Positions 53,062 through 62,897 of a DNA stretch of 64,000 nucleotides are shown here, piece by piece. The stretch comes from an uncultured Alphaproteobacteria bacterium. GTDB taxonomy: Bacteria; Pseudomonadota; Alphaproteobacteria; Caulobacterales; Caulobacteraceae. The stretch is from contig CAIJOB010000042.1 of assembly GCA_903822175.1 (NCBI GenBank), positions 62,001-126,000 on the forward strand. The letters run 5' to 3'. Made by a program: the position numbers and the translations under genes. Under the pieces are notes generated by a model, which saw only the letters and a list, made by a program, of their open reading frames with translations, did not search any database and was not told the origin of the DNA. Position 1 is the stretch's first letter; every line of letters starts with the position of its first letter.

Positions 53062-53164
53062 GCTCCCCATCGGGGGAGCTGTCAGCGAAGCTGACTGAGG
53101 GGGTCCGCTCAAACCGGAGACGAAGCCCCCTCCGGCGCTTCGCGCCACCTCCCCCGAAGGGGAG
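53062..53164. repeat. Intergenic palindromic element, family A, copy 2
   Basis: This 103-base element has terminal hairpins GCTCCCCATCGGGGGAGC and CCTCCCCCGAAGGGGAGG, an inner GTCAGCGAAGCTGAC and the AGGGGG / CCCCCT arms, the same plan as copy 1 at 7813-7930. It separates the reductase gene from the first DUF885 gene. Confidence 0.76.
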
Positions 53165-53167
53165 GAA

Positions 53168-55006
53168 CTATCCCTTCGCCTTCTGCTCCGCGATCCACTC
53201 GTGCACCCGCATCTCCAGCACCGAGAGCGTCAACGAGCCCGAAGCAATCACCATGTCGTTGAAGCCCCGCACGTCGAACTTCGGGCCCAGCGCTTTCTGC
53301 GCCTCGGCGCGCAGGGCGACGATGCGGATCATGCCGATCTTGTAGGCCGTCGCCTGGCCCGGGCCGGTGATGTAGCGGCGGGTTTCGGCGTGCGCGGTGT
53401 CGTCGCTGCGGTGGCCGACGGTCTTCAGGTAGTCGACGGCCTGATCCTCGGTCCAGCCATCGGCGTGGATGCCGGTGTCGGTGACCAGGCGCACGGCGCG
53501 AAACAGCTCGCCGTCCAGCCGCATGAAGTCGGACGCATAGTCCGGATAGACGCCCATCTCCTTGCAGAGCAGCTCGGAATAGAGGCCCCAGCCTTCGTTG
53601 AAGGCGGCGTTGCGGGTGGCCAGTCGGAACTTCGGCACGCCCACCTGACGCACCCGGATGTCGCCCTGCATGGCGTGGCCCGGGATGCCTTCGTGGCACA
53701 TCAGGTCGGGCAGGCTGGCGCGCAAAGGCGTCTTGCCCAGCATGTGCAGATAGACCCGGCCAGGCCGCTTGCCGCCGGGGCTGGCTCCGCTGGTGTTGGC
53801 CGCGCCGCCCGGGACCTCGATGAAGCTCGGCTCGCGCATCACCTCGATGCCGTAGATCGGCAGGACGTTGAACATGGCCGGAAGATGGGTGCGGCTGGAG
53901 GCGATCAGGTCATTGGAATACTTCAGGATCTCGGCGCGGTTCGTATCGTTGTAGGGCTGCGGCGGATCCTTGGCGTTGATGTCGTGATAGAAGGCCTCGC
54001 GGTCGGCGAAGCCCGCCTGCTTGGCGAGCGCGTCCATCTCGGCCTGGATGCGGGCGACCTCCGACAGGCCGAGCTTGTGGATCTGATCGGCGGTGAGATC
54101 GGTGCGGGTCTGTAGCTTGAGCGCCGCGGCATACCAGGCGAGGCCGTTGGGCAGCGTCACCGCGCCCACCTTGCCGGACTTGGCATTGCCGATGTCGGCC
54201 TGCAGCCAGCCGATCAGCCGCTCGTAGCCGGGCTTCATGCCCGTCAGGAGCGCGGTCTTGGTCCCGTCCAGCAGCTTGGCCGCCTCTTCCGGCGTCACCT
54301 TGCCGGCGGTCTGCAGCTTGCCGACCTTGGTCTTGGCGTCGACCCAAAGCGGCGAGTCCGGACCACCGTCGAAGGGCGCGCCGCTGATCAGCTTCTGGGT
54401 CTCGGCGATGGTCCGCTCGTACTGGAAGCGCGGCATGCGGATGCCTTGCGCGGCCGAGGCCTTGGCGCGGTCCAGCGCCTGGTCCATGGCGTGGCCCAGC
54501 GCCGTGACGCGGGCGTTGTAGGCGACCATGTCGGCGGGCGCGTCGACCAGGTGCGAGCTGATCAGGAAGTTCGGCAGCCCGGAGTGGGCGCCGGTCGCCT
54601 CCTGGTAGGCGCGGAACTTGTAACTGAGCTCGGCGGAGTCCAGTTCGTCGAGGTACAGGTCCCAGCTGATGCGGCCCTCCAGCGGCAGCTTGGCCCGCTG
54701 GAACTGCGCCTTCATCCGCGCCACGCTGCCGCGCCGCCATTCCAGGCGCTTGAGGTCGGCCGCGTCGCTGAGGTCGTTCAGCTTGTCCTGGTCTTCCTTG
54801 CTCCCTTGGGAGGTCGCCTGCTGCGGGCTGAACTTCTGCTGCTGGGCGTATTCCGCGTCCAAGAAGGCGTTGAACCGCCCGCCCTCGGCGGTCTGGGCTG
54901 CGGCAGGCGCCTGGGCGGCGGCGGGTCCGGCGACGACCAACAGGGCGGCGGGCGCGGTCAGCAGGGTCAGGCTAAGCGCGGTAGTTAGGGTACGGTTCAT
55001 GGTCAC
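53168..55006 (-). CDS. DUF885 family secreted protein (copy 2)
   Basis: This 612-residue exported protein has a signal peptide (to about residue 31), and the DUF885 domain with the putative metal motif HEGIPGHAMQGDIRV (HExxGH) and RRYITGPGQATAYKIGMIRI. Bacterial DUF885 proteins are predicted zinc peptidases. It is a tandem paralogue of the next gene, with 19 bases between them. The family's substrate is unknown. Confidence 0.88.
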   Translation of the reverse strand: MTMNRTLTTALSLTLLTAPAALLVVAGPAAAQAPAAAQTAEGGRFNAFLDAEYAQQQKFSPQQATSQGSKEDQDKLNDLSDAADLKRLEWRRGSVARMKAQFQRAKLPLEGRISWDLYLDELDSAELSYKFRAYQEATGAHSGLPNFLISSHLVDAPADMVAYNARVTALGHAMDQALDRAKASAAQGIRMPRFQYERTIAETQKLISGAPFDGGPDSPLWVDAKTKVGKLQTAGKVTPEEAAKLLDGTKTALLTGMKPGYERLIGWLQADIGNAKSGKVGAVTLPNGLAWYAAALKLQTRTDLTADQIHKLGLSEVARIQAEMDALAKQAGFADREAFYHDINAKDPPQPYNDTNRAEILKYSNDLIASSRTHLPAMFNVLPIYGIEVMREPSFIEVPGGAANTSGASPGGKRPGRVYLHMLGKTPLRASLPDLMCHEGIPGHAMQGDIRVRQVGVPKFRLATRNAAFNEGWGLYSELLCKEMGVYPDYASDFMRLDGELFRAVRLVTDTGIHADGWTEDQAVDYLKTVGHRSDDTAHAETRRYITGPGQATAYKIGMIRIVALRAEAQKALGPKFDVRGFNDMVIASGSLTLSVLEMRVHEWIAEQKAKG

Positions 55007-55025
55007 TGTCCGTTGAGAGCTTCGT

Positions 55026-56879
55026 TCAGCCGGCCTTCTGGCGGGCGATCCATTCGTCGACCTGGCGCTCCAGCACGGCCAGCGGCAGGGAGCCTTCGCC
55101 GACCACCAGGTCGTCGTAGGCCTTCACATCGAACTTCGGCCCCAGCGCCTTCTCGGCCCTGTGGCGCAGCTCCATGATCTTCAGCATGCCGATCTTGTAG
55201 CCCGTCGCTTGGCCCGGCAGCGTGATGTAGCGGCGGACTTCCGAGCGCGCCTGCTGCGGCGGCCGGCGGCCGGTCTTGACCATGTAGTCGACCGCCTGAT
55301 CCTCGGTCCAACCCTTGGCGTGGATGCCGGTGTCGGTGACCAGGCGCGCGGCGCGGAACAGCTCGGCGTCGAGGCGGAAGAAGTCGGACGCCACGTCCTG
55401 ATAGGCGCCCATCTCCTTGCAGAGATATTCGGTGTAGAGCGCCCAGCCCTCGCCGTAGGCCACGTAGCGGTAGGCCGAGCGGAACTTCGGCACGCCCTTC
55501 TGGCGCACCTGGATGTCGCCCTGCATCACGTGGCCGGGGATGCCCTCGTGGCACATCAGGTCGGTGATGTTGGCGGGGTCGTCGGTGACGCCGAGCATGT
55601 GGATGTAGACGCGGCCAGGCCTCGTGCCGTCGAGGTTGGGGCCTGACGCGTGGGCGGCGCCGCCGGCCACTTCGCTGAACGCCGGCTCACGGACCACCTC
55701 GGCCTTGTAGACCGGCAGGTTGGTGAACACCGACGGCAGCAGGCTGCGGTTGCGGGCGATCGCGGCGTTGTACTGGCGCAGGTAGTCGGCGCGGATGGCG
55801 TCGGTCCACGGCGTCGGCGGGAATTTCTTCGCGCGGTCGTCGTAGAAGGCCTGACGGTCCTTGAAGCCGGATTTCTGGGCGAGCGCGTCCTGCTCCTTCT
55901 GAATGCGCTCCACCTCCTTGAGGCCCAGCGCGTGGACCTGATCGGGCGTGAGGTCGGTGGTGGTGTTGAGCTTCAGCGCTGCGGCGTACCACTCAAGGCC
56001 GCCCGGCAACGAGACCGCGCCGGTTTTGCCCGACGGCGCCTTCGGCAGCTCGCCATTGGCCCAGGCGATCACCCGCTCGTAGGGCGCCTTGACGCCCAGC
56101 ACGCCGGCCTTGGCGTCGGCCAGCAGCGCGTCGGCCTCGGCGTCGGTGACCTTGCCGGCGGCCTTCAACTTGCCGACCTTGGCCTTGGCGTCGGCCCACA
56201 AGGGCGAGTCCGCGCCGCTCGCCGTGAACGGCTGGCCGCTGATCATCACCTTTGAGCCCTCGATCACCCGCTCGATCTCGAACTTCGGCGCATTGACGCC
56301 CTGGGCGGTGGCCTGCCGGCTCTCGGCGATGCCGACATCCAGCACCGCGCCCAGGCTCTTCAGGCGGGCGTTGTAGCCGGCCATATCGGCCGCATCGCTG
56401 ACCGCCTGGGTGTTGATCAGGAAATTCGGCAGCTCGGAGTGGATCGAATAGAGGAAAGAATAGAACGGCGGCTGGTAGCGGCGGTACTTGTAGGTCGCTT
56501 CCGCCCGGTGGAGCTCCATGGCCCACATGTCGTAGCTGGCGCGGGTTTCCGGCGGCAGCTTGGCGCGGTCGAACTGAGCCTTCATGCGAGCCACGCTGGC
56601 GCGGCGCCATTCCAGCAGCTTCAGCTGGCCGGCGTCGCTGATGTCATCCCACTTGTCGTTGTCCTGCTTGCGGCCGAGCGCCGTGGCCCGCTGCGGCCGA
56701 AGCTTCAGCTCCTGCTCGAACTCGTTGTCGATGAAGGCGGTGAAGCGGGCGGCCTCGGCCGCGGGCTGAGCCTGCCCATTCTGAGCCTGGGCCGCCACCG
56801 GCGCCGTCAGCACGACCATTGCCGGCGCGGCCGTCAGCATCAGCGCCGCGGCGAAACCCAAACCCACGATTTTACGCAA
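55026..56879 (-). CDS. DUF885 family secreted protein (copy 1)
   Basis: This protein of about 617 residues is paralogous to the following gene over its whole length; motifs are HEGIPGHVMQGDIQVRQKGV and RRYITLPGQATGYKIGMLKI. I choose the TTG at 56879 (signal LRKIVGLGFAAALMLTAAP, with GGGGGA upstream); a much longer frame overlaps the sdhB end and is a chance reading. It lies 59 bases after sdhB, on the same strand, and may be reached by read-through. Confidence 0.86.
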   Translation of the reverse strand: MRKIVGLGFAAALMLTAAPAMVVLTAPVAAQAQNGQAQPAAEAARFTAFIDNEFEQELKLRPQRATALGRKQDNDKWDDISDAGQLKLLEWRRASVARMKAQFDRAKLPPETRASYDMWAMELHRAEATYKYRRYQPPFYSFLYSIHSELPNFLINTQAVSDAADMAGYNARLKSLGAVLDVGIAESRQATAQGVNAPKFEIERVIEGSKVMISGQPFTASGADSPLWADAKAKVGKLKAAGKVTDAEADALLADAKAGVLGVKAPYERVIAWANGELPKAPSGKTGAVSLPGGLEWYAAALKLNTTTDLTPDQVHALGLKEVERIQKEQDALAQKSGFKDRQAFYDDRAKKFPPTPWTDAIRADYLRQYNAAIARNRSLLPSVFTNLPVYKAEVVREPAFSEVAGGAAHASGPNLDGTRPGRVYIHMLGVTDDPANITDLMCHEGIPGHVMQGDIQVRQKGVPKFRSAYRYVAYGEGWALYTEYLCKEMGAYQDVASDFFRLDAELFRAARLVTDTGIHAKGWTEDQAVDYMVKTGRRPPQQARSEVRRYITLPGQATGYKIGMLKIMELRHRAEKALGPKFDVKAYDDLVVGEGSLPLAVLERQVDEWIARQKAG

Positions 56880-56938
56880 AGACTTATCCCCCGGCCTGTC
56901 CGCCGGCAGTTCTCCGGCGCTCGTATTTCCGCCCGATG

Positions 56939-57721
56939 TCAGACGACGCGTTCCACCAGCATCTTCTTCACCTCGGCGATCGCCTTGGCGGGGTTCAGCC
57001 CCTTGGGGCAGACCTGGGCGCAATTCATGATCGTGTGGCAGCGGTAGAGCTTGAAGGGGTCCTCCAGCGCGTCCAGCCGCTCGCCCGTCGCCTCGTCGCG
57101 GCTGTCGATCAGCCAGCGGTACGACTGCAGCAGGGTCGCCGGGCCCAGGTACTTGTCCTGGTTCCACCAGTAGCTCGGGCACGAGGTCGTGCAGCAGGCG
57201 CAAAGGATACACTCGTAGAGCCCATCCAGCTTCTCGCGGTCCTCCGGCGACTGCAGCCACTCCTTCACCGGCTCCGGCGTCTCGGTGTGCAGCCACGGCT
57301 CGATCGACGCGTACTGCGCGTAGAACTGCGTCAGGTCCGGCACCAGGTCCTTCATCACCGGCATGTGCGGCAGGGGGCTGATCTGGACTTCCTTGCCGGG
57401 CACCTCAGACCATCCATGCGTGCAGGCCAGCGTATTGCGGCCGCCGATGTTCATGGCGCAGGACCCGCAGACGCCTTCGCGGCAGGAGCGGCGGAAGGCC
57501 AGGCCCGGATCCATCTCGTTCTTGATGTAGATCAGCGCATCCAGGACCATCGGGCCGCAGGCCTCGACATCCACCTCATAGGTGTCCCAGCGCGGATTCT
57601 CGCTGCCCTCGGGATCGTAGCGGTAGACCTTGAAGGTCTTGGTCTTCGTGGCGCCCGCGGCCGCCGGATGGTGGCGGCCCTTGGTGACCCGGGAGTTCTT
57701 CGGCAGGACGAGTTCAACCAT
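56939..57721 (-). CDS. sdhB: Succinate dehydrogenase iron-sulfur subunit
   Basis: This 260-residue protein of respiratory complex II has the [2Fe-2S] ligands in [22 protein letters not shown] (seen in pieces) and the [4Fe-4S]/[3Fe-4S] ligands in [15 protein letters not shown] and [17 protein letters not shown]. The start is the ATG at 57721. It is the last gene of the sdh operon, separated from sdhA by two methyltransferase genes, 11 bases after the second. Length is normal. Confidence 0.96.
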   Translation of the reverse strand: MVELVLPKNSRVTKGRHHPAAAGATKTKTFKVYRYDPEGSENPRWDTYEVDVEACGPMVLDALIYIKNEMDPGLAFRRSCREGVCGSCAMNIGGRNTLACTHGWSEVPGKEVQISPLPHMPVMKDLVPDLTQFYAQYASIEPWLHTETPEPVKEWLQSPEDREKLDGLYECILCACCTTSCPSYWWNQDKYLGPATLLQSYRWLIDSRDEATGERLDALEDPFKLYRCHTIMNCAQVCPKGLNPAKAIAEVKKMLVERVV

Positions 57722-57732
57722 GGCGTTGGTCC

Positions 57733-58488
57733 CTAGGACAGGCTGGCGGACGCGGTCTTGCGCCCGAGGATGATGGCCCCGTGGTGGCCATCGTGATTGG
57801 TGTGGATCAGCCGCATCTCTTCGATGCCGGCCAGGTTCAGCAGGCGCACGATCCGCGACAGGTCGTAGTCGTACATGTGGATATGGCCCACCGGCAGGCT
57901 GAGCAGCCGGTCGCCCTTGATCTTCTTGCGGAAGAAGCCGGTGACGGTCTCGTCGTCCTTGGGCCACTCGCGGTTCTGGTCGCGCCAGGCGGTGATCTGC
58001 AGGCTGACCATGCCGCCGGCGGCGAGCTTGCCCAGCAGCTCCTCGACGATCTGCTCGCCCCGTTCCGGGGGAATGTGCTGGAAGACGATGAAGCTGTTGA
58101 TCCAGTCGAACGGACCGGCAGGGACCGTGTCGGCGTAGGTCACCGCGCCGCCCCGCGCGCGGGCGATCGCCAGCATGCCGGGCGAGATGTCGACGCCGGT
58201 CACCTGGTCGGCGTAGCGGGTCATCGCCTCGGCGAGCCGGCCCACGCCACAGCCGAAGTCCAGTGCACGGCCCGACGGCCTGGCGCCCGTGGTCTTCTCC
58301 AGCCCGGCCACGACCTCGTCGATGTACGGTTCGCCCGAGGCGTAGAACAGGTCGACCCGCTCCGGCGTGATGTTCTCGGCCAGGAAGTCGGGATGGCTCA
58401 GCACCGCCCAATAGGGATTGCTCTGGCCGAGCTCCCGCCAATCGGCGTCGGTGTCGCGCACGAGCGTCCTGCTGTCAGCGCCAGGCAT
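57733..58488 (-). CDS. Class I SAM-dependent methyltransferase (embedded in sdh operon)
   Basis: This 251-residue methyltransferase has motif [15 protein letters not shown] near residue 75, [18 protein letters not shown], and [18 protein letters not shown]. The C-terminus has [15 protein letters not shown] and [12 protein letters not shown]. It overlaps the other methyltransferase gene by 14 bases and precedes sdhB by 11 bases, so it is part of the sdh transcript. The substrate is unknown; no maturation role in complex II is established for such an enzyme. Confidence 0.88.
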   Translation of the reverse strand: MPGADSRTLVRDTDADWRELGQSNPYWAVLSHPDFLAENITPERVDLFYASGEPYIDEVVAGLEKTTGARPSGRALDFGCGVGRLAEAMTRYADQVTGVDISPGMLAIARARGGAVTYADTVPAGPFDWINSFIVFQHIPPERGEQIVEELLGKLAAGGMVSLQITAWRDQNREWPKDDETVTGFFRKKIKGDRLLSLPVGHIHMYDYDLSRIVRLLNLAGIEEMRLIHTNHDGHHGAIILGRKTASASLS

Positions 58489-59152
58489 GCATCACCACGC
58501 GGGTTCGCTTCCAGTTGGGCTTCAGCAGGGGATGGGTGACGATCTCGAAGCGCCGAAATCCGATGTCCCGCAGCATCGCCTTCAGCGCCCGCTGATTGGG
58601 GGCCCAGAAGTTGGTGGGATCGTTGTTGAGCTCGGCGCCCTCGTAGTAGCGCATCACCGGCCACGGCAGGACGTCAAGGGCGGTTTCGGTCTCCAGCACC
58701 AGCATCTCGCCGGTCACCGAGGCGACCCGCTCCAGACAGCTGAAGGGGTCCTTGACGTGATAGAGCACGCCCAGGAACAGCACGACATCGAAGGTCCCCA
58801 CCGTGTCGCGGGAGATCTGCGGCACGTCGATATCCAGCGTCTCGACCCGCGACCCCAGCTTGGCGTGGGCGTAGTCAAACCCCGCCTTGGTGCCCCAGCC
58901 GTCGCCCGACCAGCAGAAGTGGTCGGTGGCCAGCACCCGGGCCGCGCCCCGGCGCTCCGCCTCGAACGAGAAAAAGCCATCCCAGGCGCCGATATCCAGC
59001 ACGCGCTTGCCGGCCACGGGATGGCGGAAGATGACCTCCGCCTCCTTGCGCAGCGTCTCGGCCGGCTTGTCGCCCTGGGTCGTCTCCCCATCCGCGAAGG
59101 CGTGGGAATGGAACCAGTGGATCATCTCGGCGGAAGGTTGGGACCCGTCCAC
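58475..59152 (-). CDS. CmoB/DUF1698-like SAM-dependent methyltransferase (embedded in sdh operon)
   Basis: This 225-residue protein has motif I RVLDIGAWDGFFSFEAERRG, ARVLATDHFCWSG, and VVLFLGVLYHVKDPFSCLER, a pattern of the CmoB-like Methyltransf_9/DUF1698 group, whose best-known member makes carboxymethoxy groups on tRNA wobble uridine. The protein is shorter than full CmoB and lacks its N-terminal domain, so tRNA modification should not be assumed. It lies 8 bases after sdhA and overlaps the next gene by 14 bases. Confidence 0.88.
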   Translation of the reverse strand: MDGSQPSAEMIHWFHSHAFADGETTQGDKPAETLRKEAEVIFRHPVAGKRVLDIGAWDGFFSFEAERRGAARVLATDHFCWSGDGWGTKAGFDYAHAKLGSRVETLDIDVPQISRDTVGTFDVVLFLGVLYHVKDPFSCLERVASVTGEMLVLETETALDVLPWPVMRYYEGAELNNDPTNFWAPNQRALKAMLRDIGFRRFEIVTHPLLKPNWKRTRVVMHAWR

Positions 59153-59160
59153 GTCTGACC

Positions 59161-60948
59161 TCAGTAGACCCGCGCCTTGGGCGGGATCGGGGCGATGTCG
59201 TTGGTCATGGTGAAGTCGTGCACCGGCCGGTAGTCGATCTTCACCTTGCCGGTGGCGTCGTCGAACCAGGTGAGCGTGTGCTTCATCCAGGTCTTGTCGT
59301 CGCGGCTGGCGAAGTCTTCGCGGGCGTGGGCGCCGCGGCTCTCCTGGCGATTGTTGGCGCCGACCACCGTGACCACCGCCTGCCCGACCAGGTTGTCGAG
59401 CTCGAGGGTCTCCATCAGATCGGTGTTCCAGATCATGCCGCGGTCGGCGACCGAGAGGTCCTTGCGCTGCTTCTGCACCGCTTCCAGCCGCTTGACCCCG
59501 GAGGTCAGGCTCTTGCCTTCGCGGAAGACGGCGGCGTCCTCCTGCATGGCCTTCTGCATCTCCAGCCGCAGGGTCGCCGTCGAGGTCTTGCCGGACGCGT
59601 TGCGGAACCGGTCGAACCGCGCCAGGTGGCCGTCGGTCATCGCCGGCTTCATCTCGACCTGGGTCGCGCCCGCCTTGATGGTGTCGGCGCAGCGGAGCGC
59701 CGCCGAGCGGCCGAACACCACCAGGTCGATCAGCGAGTTGGAGCCGAGGCGATTGGCGCCATGCACGCTGACGCAGGCCGCCTCGCCCACCGCCATCAGG
59801 CCCGGCACCACGCTCTCGGCATTCTTGCCGGCCTTGGTCACCACCTCGGAGTAGAAGTTCGTCGGCACGCCGCCCATGTTGTAGTGGACGGTCGGCAGCA
59901 CCGGGATCGGCTCCTTAGTCACGTCGACGCCGGCAAAGATGCGGGCGCTTTCCGAGATGCCGGGCAGGCGCTCGTGCAGCACCTTGGGGTCCAGGTGGTC
60001 TAGGTGCAGGTTGATGTGGTCCTTCTTCGGACCGACGCCCCGGCCTTCGCGGATTTCGATGGTCATGGCGCGGCTGACCATGTCGCGGGGCGCCAGGTCC
60101 TTCACGGTCGGCGCATAGCGCTCCATGAACCGCTCGCCCTCGGAATTGGTGAGGTACCCGCCCTCGCCGCGCGCGCCTTCGGTGATCAGGCAGCCCGAGC
60201 CGTAGATGCCGGTCGGGTGGAACTGCACGAACTCCATGTCCTGCAGCGGCAGGCCGGCGCGCAGCGCCATACCGCCGCCGTCGCCCGTGCAGGTGTGGGC
60301 GCTGGTGCAGGAGAAATAGGCGCGGCCATAGCCGCCGGTCGCCAGGATCACCTGCTGCGCCTGGAAGCGATGCAGGGTGCCGTCGTCGAGCTTCCACGCG
60401 GTGACGCCCCGGCAGACGCCCTCGTCCATGATCAGGTCGAGTGCGAAGAACTCGATGAAGAACTCGGTCTTCTTGGCCAGGGCCTGGCCGTACATGGTGT
60501 GCAGCATGGCGTGGCCGGTGCGGTCGGCCGCCGCGCAGGTGCGCTGGATCGGCGCCTCGCCGTAGTTCTTGGTCATGCCGCCGAAGGCGCGCTGGTAGAT
60601 CTTGCCTTCCTCGGTCCGCGAGAACGGCACGCCCCAGTGCTCCAGCTCATAGACCGCGGCCGGTGCGTTGCGGACCAGGTATTCGATGGCGTCCTGGTCG
60701 CCCAGCCAGTCCGACCCCTTGACGGTGTCGTACATGTGCCAGCGCCAGTCATCCTCGCCCATGTTGCCCAGAGAGGCCGAAATGCCGCCCTGCGCCGCCA
60801 CCGTATGCGAGCGGGTCGGGAAAACCTTGGAGATGCAGGCGGTCTTCAGGCCCGCCGCGGCGCAGCCGAGCGCCGCCCGCAGTCCGGAGCCGCCCGCGCC
60901 CACCACGACGACGTCGTAGCGGTGATCGATGAAATTGTAGGTCGCCAT
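59161..60948 (-). CDS. sdhA: Succinate dehydrogenase flavoprotein subunit
   Basis: This 595-residue subunit has the FAD site [15 protein letters not shown], the covalent-FAD region [18 protein letters not shown], the substrate-site [21 protein letters not shown] (in part) and the C-terminal RGAHAREDF. Length is normal. It follows sdhD by 7 bases. It oxidises succinate to fumarate in the TCA cycle and respiration. Confidence 0.97.
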   Translation of the reverse strand: MATYNFIDHRYDVVVVGAGGSGLRAALGCAAAGLKTACISKVFPTRSHTVAAQGGISASLGNMGEDDWRWHMYDTVKGSDWLGDQDAIEYLVRNAPAAVYELEHWGVPFSRTEEGKIYQRAFGGMTKNYGEAPIQRTCAAADRTGHAMLHTMYGQALAKKTEFFIEFFALDLIMDEGVCRGVTAWKLDDGTLHRFQAQQVILATGGYGRAYFSCTSAHTCTGDGGGMALRAGLPLQDMEFVQFHPTGIYGSGCLITEGARGEGGYLTNSEGERFMERYAPTVKDLAPRDMVSRAMTIEIREGRGVGPKKDHINLHLDHLDPKVLHERLPGISESARIFAGVDVTKEPIPVLPTVHYNMGGVPTNFYSEVVTKAGKNAESVVPGLMAVGEAACVSVHGANRLGSNSLIDLVVFGRSAALRCADTIKAGATQVEMKPAMTDGHLARFDRFRNASGKTSTATLRLEMQKAMQEDAAVFREGKSLTSGVKRLEAVQKQRKDLSVADRGMIWNTDLMETLELDNLVGQAVVTVVGANNRQESRGAHAREDFASRDDKTWMKHTLTWFDDATGKVKIDYRPVHDFTMTNDIAPIPPKARVY

Positions 60949-60955
60949 AGTGGTC

Positions 60956-61354
60956 TCAGGCTCCCAGAACGCCGGCGCCCAAGGCGACCTTGAGGATCGA
61001 GAAAATCGCCAGCGCGCCGGAAAGGCCGCAGACGAAGAGGTTGAGCAGCAGCAGCGCCGACTTGGTCAGGGTCTTGTGGATGTAGTCCTCGACCACGACC
61101 CGCAGGCCCGCATGCATGTGCCAGAAGCTGATCGCCAGGGTCAGCACCACGAGCGTGGCGTTGAGCGGGCTCTGGATCCAGTGGACGGCGAAGCCATAGT
61201 CGCCGGCGGCGAGCTGCAGGACGGCGTAGACCATCCAGATCACCAGCGGGACCAGCGCGATGGCGCTGACCTTTTCGGCGACCCAGTGACTGGCGCCATG
61301 TTTGGCCGAGCCCAGGCCGCGAGCCTGGCCGAGCGGCGTGCGATAGCTGACCAT
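60956..61354 (-). CDS. sdhD: Succinate dehydrogenase membrane anchor subunit
   Basis: This 132-residue protein has three membrane helices and the SdhD-like motifs [20 protein letters not shown] and [20 protein letters not shown]; the His in [11 protein letters not shown] is a typical haem/quinone-site residue. It overlaps the sdhC end by one base and precedes sdhA by 7 bases. Confidence 0.93.
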   Translation of the reverse strand: MVSYRTPLGQARGLGSAKHGASHWVAEKVSAIALVPLVIWMVYAVLQLAAGDYGFAVHWIQSPLNATLVVLTLAISFWHMHAGLRVVVEDYIHKTLTKSALLLLNLFVCGLSGALAIFSILKVALGAGVLGA

Positions 61355-61785
61355 CAGAGCGCTCCCGTCATGCTGGCGATGCCCCAGACCGCGAGCGTCG
61401 CGGCCACGGCGAAGGCGAAGATCACCACCGAGCCGGCGTTGGCGGACTTGATGTCGAAGGCCCGGCCGCTATCCCAGATCAGGTGGCGCACCCCGCTGGC
61501 CAGGTGGAAGAACACCGCGCCGGTCAGGCCGAGCATCAACACCTTGCCGGGGATCGACCCCAGCAGGCTCTTGAAGGTGGCATAGGCATCGGGCCCCTCC
61601 GCCAGGGAGATCGCCCAGGCCGCCACGATCAGCCCGCCCACATAGAGCCCCACGCCGCTCACCCGGTGCAGGATCGAGGTCCACATGGTGATGTGCCAGC
61701 GCCAGAGCAGGGGCGAACCCAAGCCGCCTGTGACGAGATGTGGCGAAACCGGCCGCTCACGCGGCGTGCTGGAAGCTTCCGTCAT
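61354..61785 (-). CDS. sdhC: Succinate dehydrogenase cytochrome b556 subunit
   Basis: This 143-residue protein is SdhC: RPVSPHLVTGGLGSPLLWRW and MWTSILHRVSGVGLYVGGLI (HRxSG), then HLASGVRHLIWDSGRAFD with the haem-ligand His. It has three membrane helices. It is the first gene of sdhC-sdhD-sdhA-MT-MT-sdhB and has a good promoter upstream (61821-61849). Confidence 0.94.
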   Translation of the reverse strand: MTEASSTPRERPVSPHLVTGGLGSPLLWRWHITMWTSILHRVSGVGLYVGGLIVAAWAISLAEGPDAYATFKSLLGSIPGKVLMLGLTGAVFFHLASGVRHLIWDSGRAFDIKSANAGSVVIFAFAVAATLAVWGIASMTGAL

Positions 61786-61820
61786 GCGTCTGCCCCGTCC
61801 ATCCCCTGTCCCAAGTCGAA

Positions 61821-61849
61821 AGTTTTAAGCGCCGCGCAGGGGGTGTCAA
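61821..61849 (-). promoter_or_regulatory. Promoter of the sdh operon
   Basis: On the minus strand TTGACA (61844-61849) is followed 16 or 17 bases later by TAAAAC or AAAACT (61821-61827), about 40 bases before the sdhC start. The -35 is perfect; the -10 is weak but AT-rich in a GC-rich region. Confidence 0.6.
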
Positions 61850-62015
61850 CGAAGCGGGGCACGCAGAATCGCGGCGGAATCGTCCGTTCCATTGGGAAGA
61901 TGGTCATGGCGTCGCTTCCTGCTCAGATTGAATTCGCCAGAGACGAAGCATCACCCCAGCATCGAGGCTGACACAATGCGCAATTCCTGTAGTCTTCCTT
62001 CGTGAAAGGCGAAGG

Positions 62016-62897
62016 ATGCGTTTCGATCTGACCGACCTCAAACTGTTCTGCGATGTCGCCGACGCCGGCTCGATTACCGCCGGCGCGCAGAAGAGCGCGC
62101 TGGCGCTCGCCGCCGCCTCGACCCGCATCCGCGGCATGGAAGACGCTTTGGGCGCGCCGCTGCTGATCCGCTCGCGCCAGGGCGTTAGGCCGACCGAGGC
62201 CGGGCGCACGCTGCTGAAGCACGCCCGGACCCTGCTGGCCCAGAGCGCGCGCCTCAGGGAAGACCTCAGCGCCTTCGCCGGCGGCTTCTCCGGCGAGGTG
62301 CGCCTGCTTGCCAACACCAATGCCCTGACCGAATTCCTGCCAGAGGCGCTCTCGGCCTTCCTCGCCGACCACCCGCAGGTCAGCGTCGACCTGGAGGAGC
62401 GGCTGTCCGATGAAATCGTGGGACTGGTGGCTGAGGGCGCCGCGGACGTCGGCATCGTGGCCGGGACCGTCGAGGTCGGCGCCCTGACCACCTATCCGTT
62501 CCGCTCCGACCGCTTCGTGGTGGTGACGGCCAAGGGCCATCCGCTAACCGGCCGCGGGCCCGTCAGCTTCGCCGAGGTGCTGGACTACGACCAGGTAGGC
62601 CTGGAGCGCTCCAGCTCCCTGCAGAGGTTCCTGGAGGGCAAGGCGGCGCGCGAAGGCAAGCCGCTGCGGCTGCGCGTGCAACTGCGCAGCTTCGATGCGG
62701 TCTGCCGGCTGGTGGAATGCGGCGTGGGCGTGGGCGTCGTCCCGGCCACCACCGCGGCCCGCGCCGTGAAGACCATGGCGCTGGCGGTCACTGACCTCGC
62801 CGACGACTGGGCGATCCGTGAGCTCAAGATCGTGGTCCGCGCAGGCGTCGAGCTGCGCCCCTACGCCAAGGCGTTGGTGGAAAGCCTGCGGGCCTAG
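62016..62897 (+). CDS. LysR-family transcriptional regulator
   Basis: This 293-residue regulator has an N-terminal winged helix-turn-helix (about 1-60: DLKLFCDVADAGSITAGAQK, SALALAAASTRIRGMEDALG) and a substrate-binding domain (about 90-293). It is divergent from sdhC across 230 bases and so could regulate it; LysR proteins often control the divergent neighbour. It overlaps the convergent membrane gene by 4 bases. Inducer unknown. Confidence 0.92.
   Translation: MRFDLTDLKLFCDVADAGSITAGAQKSALALAAASTRIRGMEDALGAPLLIRSRQGVRPTEAGRTLLKHARTLLAQSARLREDLSAFAGGFSGEVRLLANTNALTEFLPEALSAFLADHPQVSVDLEERLSDEIVGLVAEGAADVGIVAGTVEVGALTTYPFRSDRFVVVTAKGHPLTGRGPVSFAEVLDYDQVGLERSSSLQRFLEGKAAREGKPLRLRVQLRSFDAVCRLVECGVGVGVVPATTAARAVKTMALAVTDLADDWAIRELKIVVRAGVELRPYAKALVESLRA

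Noticed and set aside
55026-57296. Longer DUF885 reading starting inside sdhB
   Set aside because: The extra N-terminus overlaps sdhB out of frame, and the TTG at 56879 begins a normal signal peptide.
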